From Curvibacter cyanobacteriorum (lineage in GTDB: Bacteria; Pseudomonadota; Gammaproteobacteria; Burkholderiales; Burkholderiaceae_C), in assembly GCF_028649475.1 (NCBI RefSeq), contig NZ_JAQSIP010000008.1:1-64000 (forward strand): 64,000 nt of DNA, written 5' to 3'. The position numbers were made by a program, and so were the translations under genes. This document shows positions 1-8,767 of the stretch, one piece after another. The notes beneath the pieces are model-generated. The model searched no databases. It was not told where the DNA came from and was given only the letters and a program-made list of their open reading frames with translations. How positions within the stretch are numbered: the first letter of the stretch is position 1; each line of letters opens with the position of its first letter.

Positions 1-41
1 TCGCTTTTCGCTTCAGCGCGCTGTAATCAGCGCAGCCTTAA

Positions 42-71
42 ATTCTAGCACAGTTTTTAAGTAACTGGCAA
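42..71 (-). promoter_or_regulatory. Second sigma70-type promoter P2, directed leftward
   Basis: On minus, TTGCCA (66-71) is followed after 18 bases by TAGAAT (42-47) and then a GC-rich discriminator. Two tandem promoters with AT-rich surroundings and a GC-rich discriminator are typical of rRNA operons in Burkholderiales. The RNA itself is not in the window. Confidence 0.55.
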
Positions 72-171
72 AACTTTTTAATCTTTTTCTAACTCGCTTC
101 AGTCAATCAAAGTCTTGCAACCCCAACCAACTCACCGCTTGTCAGTCACTGCGTTTTCAGCAGAGCCTCGA

Positions 172-201
172 ATTATATACCGCTTTTTGCAGCACAGTCA
201 A
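172..201 (-). promoter_or_regulatory. Strong sigma70-type promoter P1, directed leftward
   Basis: On minus, TTGACT (196-201) is followed after 18 bases by a perfect TATAAT (172-177). A-rich sequence fills the spacer and a GC-containing discriminator follows. This is the strongest sigma70 match noticed in the window. It points away from uup, toward whatever lies off the left edge. Confidence 0.7.
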
Positions 202-565
202 CTCGAAGAAGACTTTTTTCTCTCAGCACCTTCAGCAACCAGATCAGCCCAAAGAGCCAACCCAACGCCGAACTTGCCAACCACCAACAGCAACCGAAGC
301 TACCGCTAGAAGGACTGTTTCATCAGTCGAGCCCGCAAGTATACACAAGATTTCGGGGCCAAAGCAAGAAGTGCAAAAAACTTCCAAACAATCGCGCTCC
401 CCTATTGGGGAGTGCCCCTGGGAGGTACTGGCTCGAGGCCCTGCCCAGGTGGGCCACCGGCCAAATCCCCAGCGCCCAACACAGGCCAATCCAGGACGAC
501 AACCCACCGAGGAGCTCCACTGGAGCCCGTTGTTTCCCAAGGGCGTGGCAAGGGGTGTGAAGCAC

Positions 566-579
566 CCTCTATATAGAGG
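566..579. promoter_or_regulatory. 14-bp perfect palindrome upstream of uup
   Basis: CCTCTATATAGAGG is a perfect palindrome 52 bases before the uup start codon. It directly abuts GAGGCCTC, another palindrome (576-583). It could be an operator or overlap a promoter. No regulator can be named from sequence. Confidence 0.35.
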
Positions 580-631
580 CCTCCCTGCGTCGCCCACCCC
601 TCCTGGCCGCCAGGCGGGATAATCGAGCCCA

Positions 632-2533
632 ATGGCACTCCTTACTCTTCTTGACGCCCACCTGGCGTTTGGGCACGTCGCATTGCTCGACGGCGCCACC
701 TTCTCACTTGAAACCGCGGAGCGCGTCGGCCTGATTGGTCGCAACGGCGCGGGCAAGTCCTCCCTCCTCAAGATCCTCGGGGGGCTCGAAAAGCCCGACG
801 ATGGCACGCTGCAAGTGCAGCAGGGCTTGCGCATTGCCTTTGTGGCGCAAGAGCCCAACCTGGACCCCAACCACACCGTCTTTGAATCGGCCAGTGAAGG
901 CCTGGCCGCCGTGGCGGCACTGCGTGACCAGTACCTGTCAGGCGCTGAAGGCGTGGACCTGGACGCCCTGCAGTCGCAGATTGAAGCCTATGACGCCTGG
1001 AACTGGGAGCAACGCGTCGACGAAACCCTGCACCGGCTGCACCTCGATGCGCAAGCCGTGGTAGGCAGCCTGTCAGGGGGCACCAAGAAGCGCGTCGCCC
1101 TGGCGCAGGCGCTGGTGGCCCAGCCCGATGTGCTGCTGCTGGACGAACCCACCAACCACCTGGACCTGGATTCGATCGAGTGGCTCGAAGGCTTGCTCAA
1201 GGACTTCAAGGGCAGCGTGATCACCATCACCCACGACCGCGCCTTTTTGGACCAGGTGGCGACCCGCATCGTGGAACTGGACCGCGGTCACCTGCGCTCC
1301 TACCCTGGCAACTTTGCCCAGTACCTGCTGCAGAAGGAAGAGCAACTGGCGCAGGAGGCCGTGATTGCCGCCAAGGCCGACAAGCTGCTGGCCCAGGAAG
1401 AGATCTGGATCCGAAAAGGCGTGGAAGCGCGTCGCACCCGCAGCCAAAGCCGCATCGGTCGCCTCGAGAAGCTGCGTGAAATGCGCTCAGCCCGCCGCGA
1501 GGTGTTGGGCAGTGTGAAGATGGATGTGGCCTCAGGCGCCCCCACAGGCAAGATCGTGGCCGAGTTGACCGAGGTGTCCAAATCCTTCGGCGACCGCACC
1601 ATCGTGCGCAACTTCACCGGAACCATCCTGCGCGGCGACAAGGTCGGCCTGATTGGCCCCAACGGCGCAGGCAAGTCGACCCTGCTGAAGATGATCCTGG
1701 GCGAGCTCGCCCCGGACTCGGGCAAGGTGCGCCAGGGGGCTAACCTGCAAGTGGCGTATTACGACCAGATGCGACAGGCCATCAACCTCGATGCGACGCT
1801 GGAGGACTTCATCAGCCCCGGCAGCGAATGGATCGAGATCGGCCAGCAGCGCAAGCATGTGAAGAGCTACCTCAGCGACTTCCTGTTCTCGCCGGCTCGC
1901 GCCAATTCGCCAGTGCGATCGCTGTCGGGGGGCGAGCGCAACCGCCTGTTCCTGGCCCGCCTGTTTGCCCGCCCGACCAATGTGCTGGTGCTCGACGAGC
2001 CCACCAACGACCTCGACATCGACACCCTCGAGTTGCTCGAGGACCTGCTGCAGAACTATGACGGCACCGTGTTCCTGGTCAGCCACGACCGGACCTTCCT
2101 CGACAACGTGGTCACCAGCACCTTGGCGTTTGAAGGTGACGGGCTCTGGCGCGAATACGAAGGCGGTGTGCAAGATTGGCTGATCCAGTCACAGCGCTCG
2201 CGTCAAATCAACGCCGCCGCCAACAAGGCCCAGGCCAGCAAGGCCGAGGCCAAAACCGAGGCGGCGCCCGCCGCAGCCCCTGCTCCGGCAGCCCCCAAAG
2301 CCCCTGCGCCCGCCCGCAAAAAGCTCAGCTACAAGGAGCAACGCGAACTGGACGGACTGCCACAGTTGATCGCCGACCTGGAGAAAGAACAGGCGGAGAT
2401 CCAATCGGCCCTGGCCGACGGTCGCCTGTATGCCGAAGACCCGGCGCGCGCAGCCCAACTGGGGGTGCGCAATGCGGAGATCGAAGACGCCCTGATGAAC
2501 GCCCTGGAACGCTGGGAAACCCTGTCCGCCTGA
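632..2533 (+). CDS. uup: ABC-F family ATPase Uup
   Basis: Cytosolic ABC-F protein of 633 residues with two ATP-binding cassettes and no membrane domain. The family acts on ribosomes or nucleic acid; E. coli Uup loss raises precise excision of transposons. Visible are Walker A GRNGAGKS in cassette 1 (about residues 36-43), signature LSGGTKKR, Walker B LLLDEPTNHLD, the linker with the RKGVEARRTR motif, then GPNGAGKS, LSGGERNR and VLDEPTNDLD in cassette 2. An Ala/Pro/Lys-rich stretch (about 525-560) leads to a C-terminal coiled coil starting KLSYKEQREL, diagnostic of Uup rather than EttA or YheS. Length matches E. coli Uup (635). It is a single-gene unit ending at a terminator and appears unrelated to the flagellar genes. 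Confidence 0.93.
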   Translation: MALLTLLDAHLAFGHVALLDGATFSLETAERVGLIGRNGAGKSSLLKILGGLEKPDDGTLQVQQGLRIAFVAQEPNLDPNHTVFESASEGLAAVAALRDQYLSGAEGVDLDALQSQIEAYDAWNWEQRVDETLHRLHLDAQAVVGSLSGGTKKRVALAQALVAQPDVLLLDEPTNHLDLDSIEWLEGLLKDFKGSVITITHDRAFLDQVATRIVELDRGHLRSYPGNFAQYLLQKEEQLAQEAVIAAKADKLLAQEEIWIRKGVEARRTRSQSRIGRLEKLREMRSARREVLGSVKMDVASGAPTGKIVAELTEVSKSFGDRTIVRNFTGTILRGDKVGLIGPNGAGKSTLLKMILGELAPDSGKVRQGANLQVAYYDQMRQAINLDATLEDFISPGSEWIEIGQQRKHVKSYLSDFLFSPARANSPVRSLSGGERNRLFLARLFARPTNVLVLDEPTNDLDIDTLELLEDLLQNYDGTVFLVSHDRTFLDNVVTSTLAFEGDGLWREYEGGVQDWLIQSQRSRQINAAANKAQASKAEAKTEAAPAAAPAPAAPKAPAPARKKLSYKEQRELDGLPQLIADLEKEQAEIQSALADGRLYAEDPARAAQLGVRNAEIEDALMNALERWETLSA

Positions 2534-2654
2534 CCGCCTCGGTGGCGCCTGCGGACCCAGGCCACCCGAAGCCCTGACGGGGCAGCGGGACCGGGGATCG
2601 CCACCCGCCCCGCCCAGCAGGGGGGCGTCAGGCGCCAAGCCAAACGCGCGCCAT

Positions 2655-2680
2655 AAAAAAAGGGGGCCTCGCCCCCTTTT
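2655..2680. terminator. Bidirectional intrinsic terminator between uup and cheB
   Basis: Hairpin GGGGGC-CTC-GCCCCC (2662-2676) with an A run on its left (2655-2661) and TTTT on its right. It can stop transcription of uup on plus and of the cheB-ending operon on minus. The convergent gene order fits. Confidence 0.85.
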
Positions 2681-2709
2681 GCACGGCCAGGTGCGGCAGC
2701 ACCCCCGGT

Positions 2710-3858
2710 TCAGATGCGGTGGTGCAGCCGGTCGCTTGCGCTGCCCAACTTGGCCAGCAAGGCGCCAGCGATCTTGTCCAAGGGCAGCACCTCGTCCACC
2801 GCGCCATGGGCGATGGCTTCGCGCGGCATGCCGAACACGATGCAACTGGCCTCGTCCTGGGCGTAATTGTAGCTGCCGGCGTCTTTCATTTCACGCATGG
2901 CGCGGGCACCGTCGTTGCCCATGCCGGTGAGCATGATGGCGTAGGCATTGCGCCCCACCAGTGCCGCCCCGGATTTGAACAGCACCTCGACCGAGGGCTT
3001 GTGCCGGTTCACCGGCTCACCGTCCTCGACCACGGCCACGTAGTTCGCCCCACTGCGGTCGACCCGGAACTGCTTGCCACCGGGGGCGATGTAAGCGTGG
3101 CCCGGCAAGATGCGCTCACCATGCACGGCTTCTTTGACGGTGATCTGGCACAGGCCATTGAGGCGGGCGGCAAAGCTGGTCGTGAACCCTGGCGGCATGT
3201 GCTGGGTGATGACAATGCCCGGCGAGTCGGCCGGCATGCGCACCAAGATCTCCTTGATGGCTTCGGTACCGCCTGTCGAGGCGCCAATGAAAATCAGCTT
3301 CTCGGTCGACAAGCGCCCCAGCAATGTGGGGGCGGCCCGCGGTGCGGCCGGCGCCGCCGCAGCGGTCGTCGAGGCAGATGCCCCGCTGGGCATGGCGTGG
3401 GTCAGCAGTTCCTGATGGCCCCGGCGCACATGGGCCACCGAGGCGACCCGGATCTTGTCGACGATCTGGTTGGCCAGTTCATTGATGCCATTGGCCAGGC
3501 CCACACGCGGTTTGGCCACAAAGTCGATCGCCCCCAACTCCAGCGCGCGCAAGGTGACTTCGGCCCCCTTCTCGGTCAGGGTGGAGATCATCACCACGGG
3601 CATCGGACGCAGGCGCATCAAGCGTCCCAGGAAATCGATGCCATCCATGCGGGGCATTTCGACGTCGAGGGTGATGACATCCGGGTTCAGCTCGCGAATC
3701 ATCTCGCGGGCAATCAACGGATCGTTGGCCGTGCCCACGCATTCCATGTCGCGCTGGCGGTTGATGATCTCAGACAGCAGGCTGCGCACCAGCGCCGAGT
3801 CGTCAACCACCACCACACGGATCTTCTTGCTCATCCCCATTTTTATATCCATCACCAT
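2710..3858 (-). CDS. cheB: Chemotaxis response regulator CheB, protein-glutamate methylesterase
   Basis: Removes methyl groups from chemoreceptor glutamates (and deamidates some glutamines) during adaptation, activated by phosphorylation from CheA. An N-terminal receiver has the acidic pair DD at about 19-20, phosphoacceptor Asp about 65 (TLDVEMP) and Lys in AKPR. After an Ala-rich linker the esterase domain shows the Ser-His-Asp set: GASTGG (Ser about 194), TQHMPP (His about 220) and TGMGNDG (Asp). The chosen ATG overlaps the cheD stop codon (TGATG), suggesting translational coupling. Homologs usually begin near MSKKIR, so in-frame ATGs at 3852, 3840 or 3834 are alternative starts. It is the last gene of the che operon. 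Confidence 0.93.
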   Translation of the reverse strand: MVMDIKMGMSKKIRVVVVDDSALVRSLLSEIINRQRDMECVGTANDPLIAREMIRELNPDVITLDVEMPRMDGIDFLGRLMRLRPMPVVMISTLTEKGAEVTLRALELGAIDFVAKPRVGLANGINELANQIVDKIRVASVAHVRRGHQELLTHAMPSGASASTTAAAAPAAPRAAPTLLGRLSTEKLIFIGASTGGTEAIKEILVRMPADSPGIVITQHMPPGFTTSFAARLNGLCQITVKEAVHGERILPGHAYIAPGGKQFRVDRSGANYVAVVEDGEPVNRHKPSVEVLFKSGAALVGRNAYAIMLTGMGNDGARAMREMKDAGSYNYAQDEASCIVFGMPREAIAHGAVDEVLPLDKIAGALLAKLGSASDRLHHRI

Positions 3859-4610
3859 CAAAACAGATCCACAGAGCCACCCGCCGTGGTCTGCACCACC
3901 GTGGCCACATTGCCCTTTTTCTCTTGCGCCAGCGTTTCCGGATGGGCGTGGGCCAGGCGCTTGACCATGGCTTTGCCGGTGACCGGGAAGAAGCACACCT
4001 TGCGCGGGTAGATGTCGAGCACGTCCTCGGACACCACCGGAATGCGTTCGGTCTGCAAATAATCGCGCACAAACTTGGTGTTGCGCTCGCCCACATTCAT
4101 GGTCGTGAAGTTGGCCATCACGGCACCACCACCAAAAATCTTGGCCTGCATGGTCTCACGGCGGGCACCTTGCTTCATCAACTCGTTGATCAGCAGTTCC
4201 ATCGCGTACGAACCATAGCGGCCCGACGAATCGCCGGCCTCGCCGTCTGGCAGCATGAAATGGTTCATGCCCCCGACCAGCGAACGGCTGTCCCAGATGC
4301 AGGCAGCGATGCACGAACCCAGCACCGTCATGATCACCAGGTTCTCGTCAGCGACGAAGTACTCGCCCGGCAGCACCTTGACGGCGTTGTACTGGAAGTG
4401 GTGGTCAAAGTAGAAAAAGCTCGCCTCGCTGGGCTTGCGCGAGCGGCTCTTGAGGTCTTCCAGCGTGGAGGTGCGAGCCCCTGTGGCGCCAGCCGTGTTG
4501 TAGGCATTGGGCGACACCGGGTGGATGCGAGGCACTTGCCGACGGTCGGTGCCTCCCGGAGGCAGTGAAGACCGCGACGCCGGGTAAGGTGGGTTGGACG
4601 GGAAGGTCAT
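3858..4610 (-). CDS. cheD: Chemoreceptor glutamine deamidase CheD
   Basis: CheD converts specific receptor glutamines to glutamates and can interact with CheC-type phosphatases in other species. The catalytic Cys is visible in VLGSCIAAC (Cys100) and His in GGMNHFMLP (His117), with the FGGGAVM segment downstream. At 250 residues it is longer than typical CheD because of a roughly 60-residue Pro/Ser/Arg-rich N-terminal extension of low complexity. The tail ends GSVDLF, nearly identical to the tail of the small CheZ-like protein at the head of the same operon. It overlaps cheB by one base and follows cheR by 28 bases. A start closer to the conserved core cannot be excluded. Confidence 0.92.
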   Translation of the reverse strand: MTFPSNPPYPASRSSLPPGGTDRRQVPRIHPVSPNAYNTAGATGARTSTLEDLKSRSRKPSEASFFYFDHHFQYNAVKVLPGEYFVADENLVIMTVLGSCIAACIWDSRSLVGGMNHFMLPDGEAGDSSGRYGSYAMELLINELMKQGARRETMQAKIFGGGAVMANFTTMNVGERNTKFVRDYLQTERIPVVSEDVLDIYPRKVCFFPVTGKAMVKRLAHAHPETLAQEKKGNVATVVQTTAGGSVDLF

Positions 4611-4638
4611 GGTCGGCTAGTCAATGGTGGTTGTGGGC

Positions 4639-5532
4639 TCAACGGCGTTCGTAGACCGTCTTGCCCCGCAGGGTGAACAGGTCGCGTGACTCGCTGAAGT
4701 TCTCGGCATGACCGACAAACAACATGCCCCCGGGCTTCAACACCCGGTGGATGCGTTCCAGTACCTTGCGCTGGGTCGGCGCATCAAAGTAAATCATCAC
4801 GTTGCGACAGAACACCACATCGAAGGGCTCTTTGAAGGGCCAATCGTCACGGATCAGGTTCACGCTCAGGAAGTCGATCGCCTTGCGCAGCTCGGGCTTG
4901 ACGCGGATCAAACCGGCGTTCGAGTCCTTGCCGCGCATGAAGAAGCGTTGCAGGCGCTCCTGGCTCAGGCCCTTGAGGTTCTCCAGGCGGTACACCCCTT
5001 GCGAGGCGGACGCCAACACCTTCGAGTCGATGTCGCTGGCGGTGAGCTTGAAGGACGCGTTGTTGCCCAGGCTCTCGAAGGCCGTCATGACGATCGAGTA
5101 CGGCTCCTCGCCCGTCGACGCCGCATTGCACCAGACCCGCCAAGGGGTCGAGGCCGGCCGGGACTTGAGCAGGGTCGCGAAGATCTCGAAGTGGTGCTGC
5201 TCGCGGAAGAACGCGGTCAGGTTGGTGGTGAGGGCGTTGACGAACTCTTGCCACTCGGGGCCGTCGTGGTTCTCAAGCCAGGTCAGGTAATCGCGGAAGC
5301 TGGTGTACCCCGTCTCGCGCAGGCGGCGCGAGAGGCGGCTGTACACCATGGCGTGCTTGCCATCGTGCAAGTTGATGCCCGCACGCTGGTAGATCAGCGC
5401 TTGCACCCGGGAGAAGTCGGCATCGGTCCAGACGAACTCACGCCCCTGTACCACAGGCCCAGGCGGCAGCGCCGTGGCCACCAGTTTCTCCCGAGCCCCG
5501 GCCGCTTCAGGCCGGCGTGCACTGGACATCAT
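4639..5532 (-). CDS. cheR: Chemotaxis protein methyltransferase CheR
   Basis: SAM-dependent methylation of receptor glutamates, opposing CheB. The N-terminal all-alpha domain is followed by the catalytic domain with TTNLTAFFREQHHF, the SAM-binding WCNAASTGEEPYSI and FCRNVMIYFD, then KPGGMLFVGHAE near the end. The 297-residue length is typical, apart from about 30 extra N-terminal residues rich in Ala and Pro. The start ATG follows a purine-rich GGGGAAGTGA; a second ATG is immediately in frame. It sits between cheW and cheD in the operon. Confidence 0.94.
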   Translation of the reverse strand: MMSSARRPEAAGAREKLVATALPPGPVVQGREFVWTDADFSRVQALIYQRAGINLHDGKHAMVYSRLSRRLRETGYTSFRDYLTWLENHDGPEWQEFVNALTTNLTAFFREQHHFEIFATLLKSRPASTPWRVWCNAASTGEEPYSIVMTAFESLGNNASFKLTASDIDSKVLASASQGVYRLENLKGLSQERLQRFFMRGKDSNAGLIRVKPELRKAIDFLSVNLIRDDWPFKEPFDVVFCRNVMIYFDAPTQRKVLERIHRVLKPGGMLFVGHAENFSESRDLFTLRGKTVYERR

Positions 5533-5612
5533 TCACTTCCCCTTGCAAGTGCTGACCGCCGTGTCCATCCAGTGGGCTGACACCGACGCGGTCGCGGTTG
5601 TTGGTGACAGAC

Positions 5613-6098
5613 TCAGAGGGAGGCCACCAGCCCCATGTCCACGCCAGACATGAGCTTCTCGATGTCCAGCAAGATCAGCATGCGCTCGCCCACCGAGCCC
5701 AAGCCCAGAATGCAGCCGTTGTCGATCACGCTCTCGATGTCCGGTGCCGCTTTGATGTTGTCGGGGGACAGTTCCATCACATCGCTGACCGAGTCGACCA
5801 CGATGCCCACCACGCGGCTGCGCAGGTTCAGGATGATCACCACCGTGAAGTTGTTGTACTCCGCGTTGGCGCAGTTGAACTTCAGGCGCATGTCCACGAT
5901 CGGCACGATGGTGCCGCGCAGGTTGACCACGCCCTTGATGAACTCGGGCGCGTTGGCGATGCGGGTCGGCGGCTCGTAGCCACGGATTTCCTGCACCTTC
6001 AGGATGTCGATGCCGTACTCTTCCTGGTCCAGACGGAACGTCAGGTACTCACGTGCACCGGTGATGGCACCCTCAGAACTCTTACCGATCACACTCAT
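5613..6098 (-). CDS. cheW: Chemotaxis coupling protein CheW
   Basis: Adaptor that docks CheA onto chemoreceptors. The 161-residue protein is a single CheW domain: EYLTFRLDQEEYGIDILKV, then the conserved NLRGTIVPIVDMR and GIVVDSVSDV. The start ATG at 6098 is preceded by AAGGAG at ideal spacing. An upstream in-frame TTG at 6113 would place this ribosome site inside the gene and is rejected. Only 27 bases separate it from cheA. No chemoreceptor gene follows it, unlike many che operons. Confidence 0.95.
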   Translation of the reverse strand: MSVIGKSSEGAITGAREYLTFRLDQEEYGIDILKVQEIRGYEPPTRIANAPEFIKGVVNLRGTIVPIVDMRLKFNCANAEYNNFTVVIILNLRSRVVGIVVDSVSDVMELSPDNIKAAPDIESVIDNGCILGLGSVGERMLILLDIEKLMSGVDMGLVASL

Positions 6099-6125
6099 GA
6101 TGTTCTCCTTCAAAGACTCGTCGTT

Positions 6126-8318
6126 TCAGTGGCGGGCGCGGCGCACCAGACCACCGGTGTCCAGGATCAGCGCCACCTTGCCATCGCCCAGAATGGTCGC
6201 ACCGGACACATTGGGCACCTTGCGGTAATTGGTTTCGAGGTTCTTGACCACCACCTGGTGCTGGCCCAGCAACTCGTCGACCAGCAGGGCGACGCGGCTG
6301 CCTTCGGCCTCGACCACCACCATGATGCTGCTGCTCTTCTCGAAGTCGAAGCGCGGCACCTGGAACACCTTCTCCAGCTCGATCACCGGCATGTACTCGT
6401 CGCGCACCTTGACCAGTTGCGAGCCCTGGGCCACGGTGCTCACGGAGTCGTCGTTGACCTGGAAGGACTCGACCACCGACGACAGCGGCAGGATGTAGAC
6501 CTCGTCGCCCACGCCCACCGACATGCCGTCCATGATGGCCAGCGTCAGCGGCAGGCGCACCGAGACCTTCATGCCGTAGCCTTCGGCCGAGTCGATTTCG
6601 ACTGTGCCGTTGAGGGCCAGGATGTTCTTCTTGACCACGTCCATGCCGACACCGCGGCCCGACACGTCGGTGACCACTTCGGCCGTGGAGAAGCCCGGCG
6701 CGAAGATCAGTTGCCAGACCTCGCCGTCGCTCATCTGGTCGGACACATCGAGGCCGCGCTCACGGGCCTTGTTCAGGATCTTCTCGCGCGACAGGCCGCG
6801 GCCGTCGTCACGCACCTCGATCACGATCGAGCCGCCTTGGTGGGCCGCCGACAGGGTGATCGTGCCATGCGCCGCCTTGCCCTTGGCCAGGCGATCTTCG
6901 GGCAGTTCGATGCCGTGGTCGCAGCTGTTGCGCACCAAGTGGGTCAGCGGGTCGGTGATTTTTTCGACCAGGCCCTTGTCGAGTTCGGTGGCTTCACCCT
7001 GGGTGATCAGCTCCACCTTCTTGCCGAGCTTGTTGGCCAGGTCACGCAGCATGCGCGGGAAGCGGCTGAACACGATGGACATCGGGATCATGCGGATCGA
7101 CATCACCGATTCCTGCAGATCGCGGGTGTTGCGGTCCAGGTCCGCCAGGCCGGCCAGCAACTGCTGGTTCAGGGCCGGGTCCAGGCTGCGGCTGTTCTGC
7201 GCCAGCATGGCCTGCGTGATCACGAGCTCGCCCACCAGGTTGATCAGCTGATCGACCTTGTTGACGGCCACCCGGATGGTGGCCGCTTCCAGTTGGGCCT
7301 GAGTTGCGGCCTTGGGCTCGGCGGCCTTGGGCACCACGGCGGTCTTGGCGGGCTCAGCATCGGCCGCAGGCTTGGCAGCGGGCGGCGCTGCTTCGGGCAC
7401 CCCAGGGGCCCCCGCGAAGAAGCCAAAACCGGCCGGCGCCGGGCTGGCGCTGGCGGCCACTGCGGGCGGTTCAGCCGCCGGTTCCGGCGCATCAAACAGG
7501 CCAAAGCCAGGAATGTCCGCCGACTTGGCCGGCGCGGGCGCGGGTGCGGCCGCGGCCAGGTCACGGATGTGCACCTGCTCCTTGGCCACATGGAACACAA
7601 ACAGGTCCAGCAGTTCGGCATCCGAGGAGGCGGTTTCCACCACGAAAGTGCGGTGGTCGGCCTGCGCGCTGTCGCGCGACTGGATGGTGCCCAGGCCCGG
7701 GATGTCACGGAACAGCTCGGGGATGGCGTCGGCCTGCTCGGGACGGCCCAATGGCCCCACCACGATTTCAAGGCGACGCACCCCATCGGCCAAGGCGGGC
7801 GCCGGGGCGGCCACCGGGGTCGGTGCAGGCGCCGGGGCCACAGCCACGGGGGCCGGCGCCGGTGCGGGCGCAGGACGGGGGGCCGCCACGGGCACCTGAC
7901 CCGAAGCCAGTTCACTGATGCGGCGCACCAGGTCCACCGTGGACGGGGGCGTGCCTTCGCCGCCGGCTTGGTGCACCGCCAGCAGGCCGCGCGAGGCGTC
8001 TGCGGACTCGAGCAGCACGTCCACCATCGGCGGAATCGGCGTCAGCTCGCGACGGCGCAGCTTGTCCAGCAGCGACTCCATGTGGTGGGTCAGCTCGGCA
8101 ACATCCGAGAAACCGAAGGTGGCAGCGCCGCCCTTGATCGAGTGGGCGCAGCGGAAAATGCCGTTCAGTTCTTCGTCGTCGGCGTTGGCCAGGTCCAGTT
8201 CGAGCAGCATCTGCTCCATCAGGTCCAGGTTTTCGCCGGCTTCTTCGAAGAAGATTTGATAAAACTGACTCAGATCAAAATCTGAGCCAGAACTGCCACC
8301 CTCATGTGCTTCAGCCAT
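6126..8318 (-). CDS. cheA: Chemotaxis histidine kinase CheA
   Basis: Autophosphorylates in response to receptor-CheW complexes and passes phosphate to CheY and CheB. Domains in order are: Hpt with the phosphorylated His59 in CAHSIKGG; a long Ala/Pro linker (about 150-200 and again 265-335) enclosing what looks like a CheY/CheB-binding P2-type segment; dimerisation helices (RVAVNKVDQLINLVGE); HATPase with HLVRNSCDHGIE, VRDDGRGL and GRGVGMDVV; and a C-terminal CheW-like regulatory domain. Length 730 residues. The ribosome site AGGAGCAAGAC precedes the ATG. The antisense strand is open across the whole gene but has no family content. Confidence 0.95.
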   Translation of the reverse strand: MAEAHEGGSSGSDFDLSQFYQIFFEEAGENLDLMEQMLLELDLANADDEELNGIFRCAHSIKGGAATFGFSDVAELTHHMESLLDKLRRRELTPIPPMVDVLLESADASRGLLAVHQAGGEGTPPSTVDLVRRISELASGQVPVAAPRPAPAPAPAPVAVAPAPAPTPVAAPAPALADGVRRLEIVVGPLGRPEQADAIPELFRDIPGLGTIQSRDSAQADHRTFVVETASSDAELLDLFVFHVAKEQVHIRDLAAAAPAPAPAKSADIPGFGLFDAPEPAAEPPAVAASASPAPAGFGFFAGAPGVPEAAPPAAKPAADAEPAKTAVVPKAAEPKAATQAQLEAATIRVAVNKVDQLINLVGELVITQAMLAQNSRSLDPALNQQLLAGLADLDRNTRDLQESVMSIRMIPMSIVFSRFPRMLRDLANKLGKKVELITQGEATELDKGLVEKITDPLTHLVRNSCDHGIELPEDRLAKGKAAHGTITLSAAHQGGSIVIEVRDDGRGLSREKILNKARERGLDVSDQMSDGEVWQLIFAPGFSTAEVVTDVSGRGVGMDVVKKNILALNGTVEIDSAEGYGMKVSVRLPLTLAIMDGMSVGVGDEVYILPLSSVVESFQVNDDSVSTVAQGSQLVKVRDEYMPVIELEKVFQVPRFDFEKSSSIMVVVEAEGSRVALLVDELLGQHQVVVKNLETNYRKVPNVSGATILGDGKVALILDTGGLVRRARH

Positions 8319-8357
8319 GTCTTGCTCCTGAATACGTCAACTGAAGGTAGTTTCGGC

Positions 8358-8720
8358 TCATCGAATGACCTTCTGAATGACCTCGATCAAGCGATTGGGG
8401 TCGAAGGGCTTGACCAGCCAACCTGTTGCGCCGGCGCTGCGACCCGCCTGCTTCATCTGGTCACTGGACTCGGTGGTCAGGATCAGAATCGGGATGGTCT
8501 TGAACTTGGGGTGCTCACGCAGCTTGCGCGTCAGACCGATGCCATCCAGGCGAGGCATGTTCTGATCGGCCAGGACCAGATCGATGTGGTGCGTCTGGGC
8601 CTTCTCGAAAGCATCCTGACCATCCACCGCCTCGACCACGTTGTAACCAGCGCCGGTCAGGGTGAAGGACACCATCTTCCGCATGGACGGAGAGTCATCA
8701 ACGGCAAGAATCGATTGCAT
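8358..8720 (-). CDS. cheY: CheY-like single-domain response regulator
   Basis: A 120-residue receiver domain with acidic pair DD (8-9), phosphoacceptor Asp in VLADQNMPRLDG, Thr in LILTTES and Lys in LVKPFDP. It starts MQSILAVDDSPSMRKMV, a type commonly found next to cheA. A good ribosome site (GGAGCCCTAA) precedes the ATG. It differs from the classical flagellar-switch CheY encoded at 52756, so the genome has at least two. This copy may be the motor ligand, a phosphate sink or an adaptation partner; sequence alone does not decide. Confidence 0.9.
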   Translation of the reverse strand: MQSILAVDDSPSMRKMVSFTLTGAGYNVVEAVDGQDAFEKAQTHHIDLVLADQNMPRLDGIGLTRKLREHPKFKTIPILILTTESSDQMKQAGRSAGATGWLVKPFDPNRLIEVIQKVIR

Positions 8721-8767
8721 TTAGGGCTCCAGCAACTATTTATCAACTGAGTGAGGTAAGGGATGTG

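Larger units (their letters stand above)
1..631. other. Gene-free region with stable-RNA type promoters (minus) and uup leader
   Basis: No convincing protein gene is seen; the short open frames lack a ribosome site and family resemblance. The left half is AT-rich and, read on minus, contains two sigma70-like promoters listed separately. A perfect hairpin GCGCTG-TAAT-CAGCGC at 18-33 lies just downstream of the second promoter, in its transcribed leader. The right half, upstream of uup, is GC-rich with a hairpin CTCCCC-TATT-GGGGAG at 397-412 and a 14-bp palindrome at 566-579. An rRNA or tRNA operon starting beyond position 1 on minus is the likely owner of the promoters. Confidence 0.6.

Noticed and set aside
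115-309. Possible small protein of 64 codons upstream of uup
   Set aside because: It runs through the minus-strand promoter region, has no ribosome site and no resemblance to known proteins.
5598-8285. A long open frame on plus, antisense to cheW and cheA
   Set aside because: Its product is His/Gln/Arg/Asp-rich with no domain pattern. It is a by-product of strong third-position GC bias in the minus-strand genes, which have full family matches.
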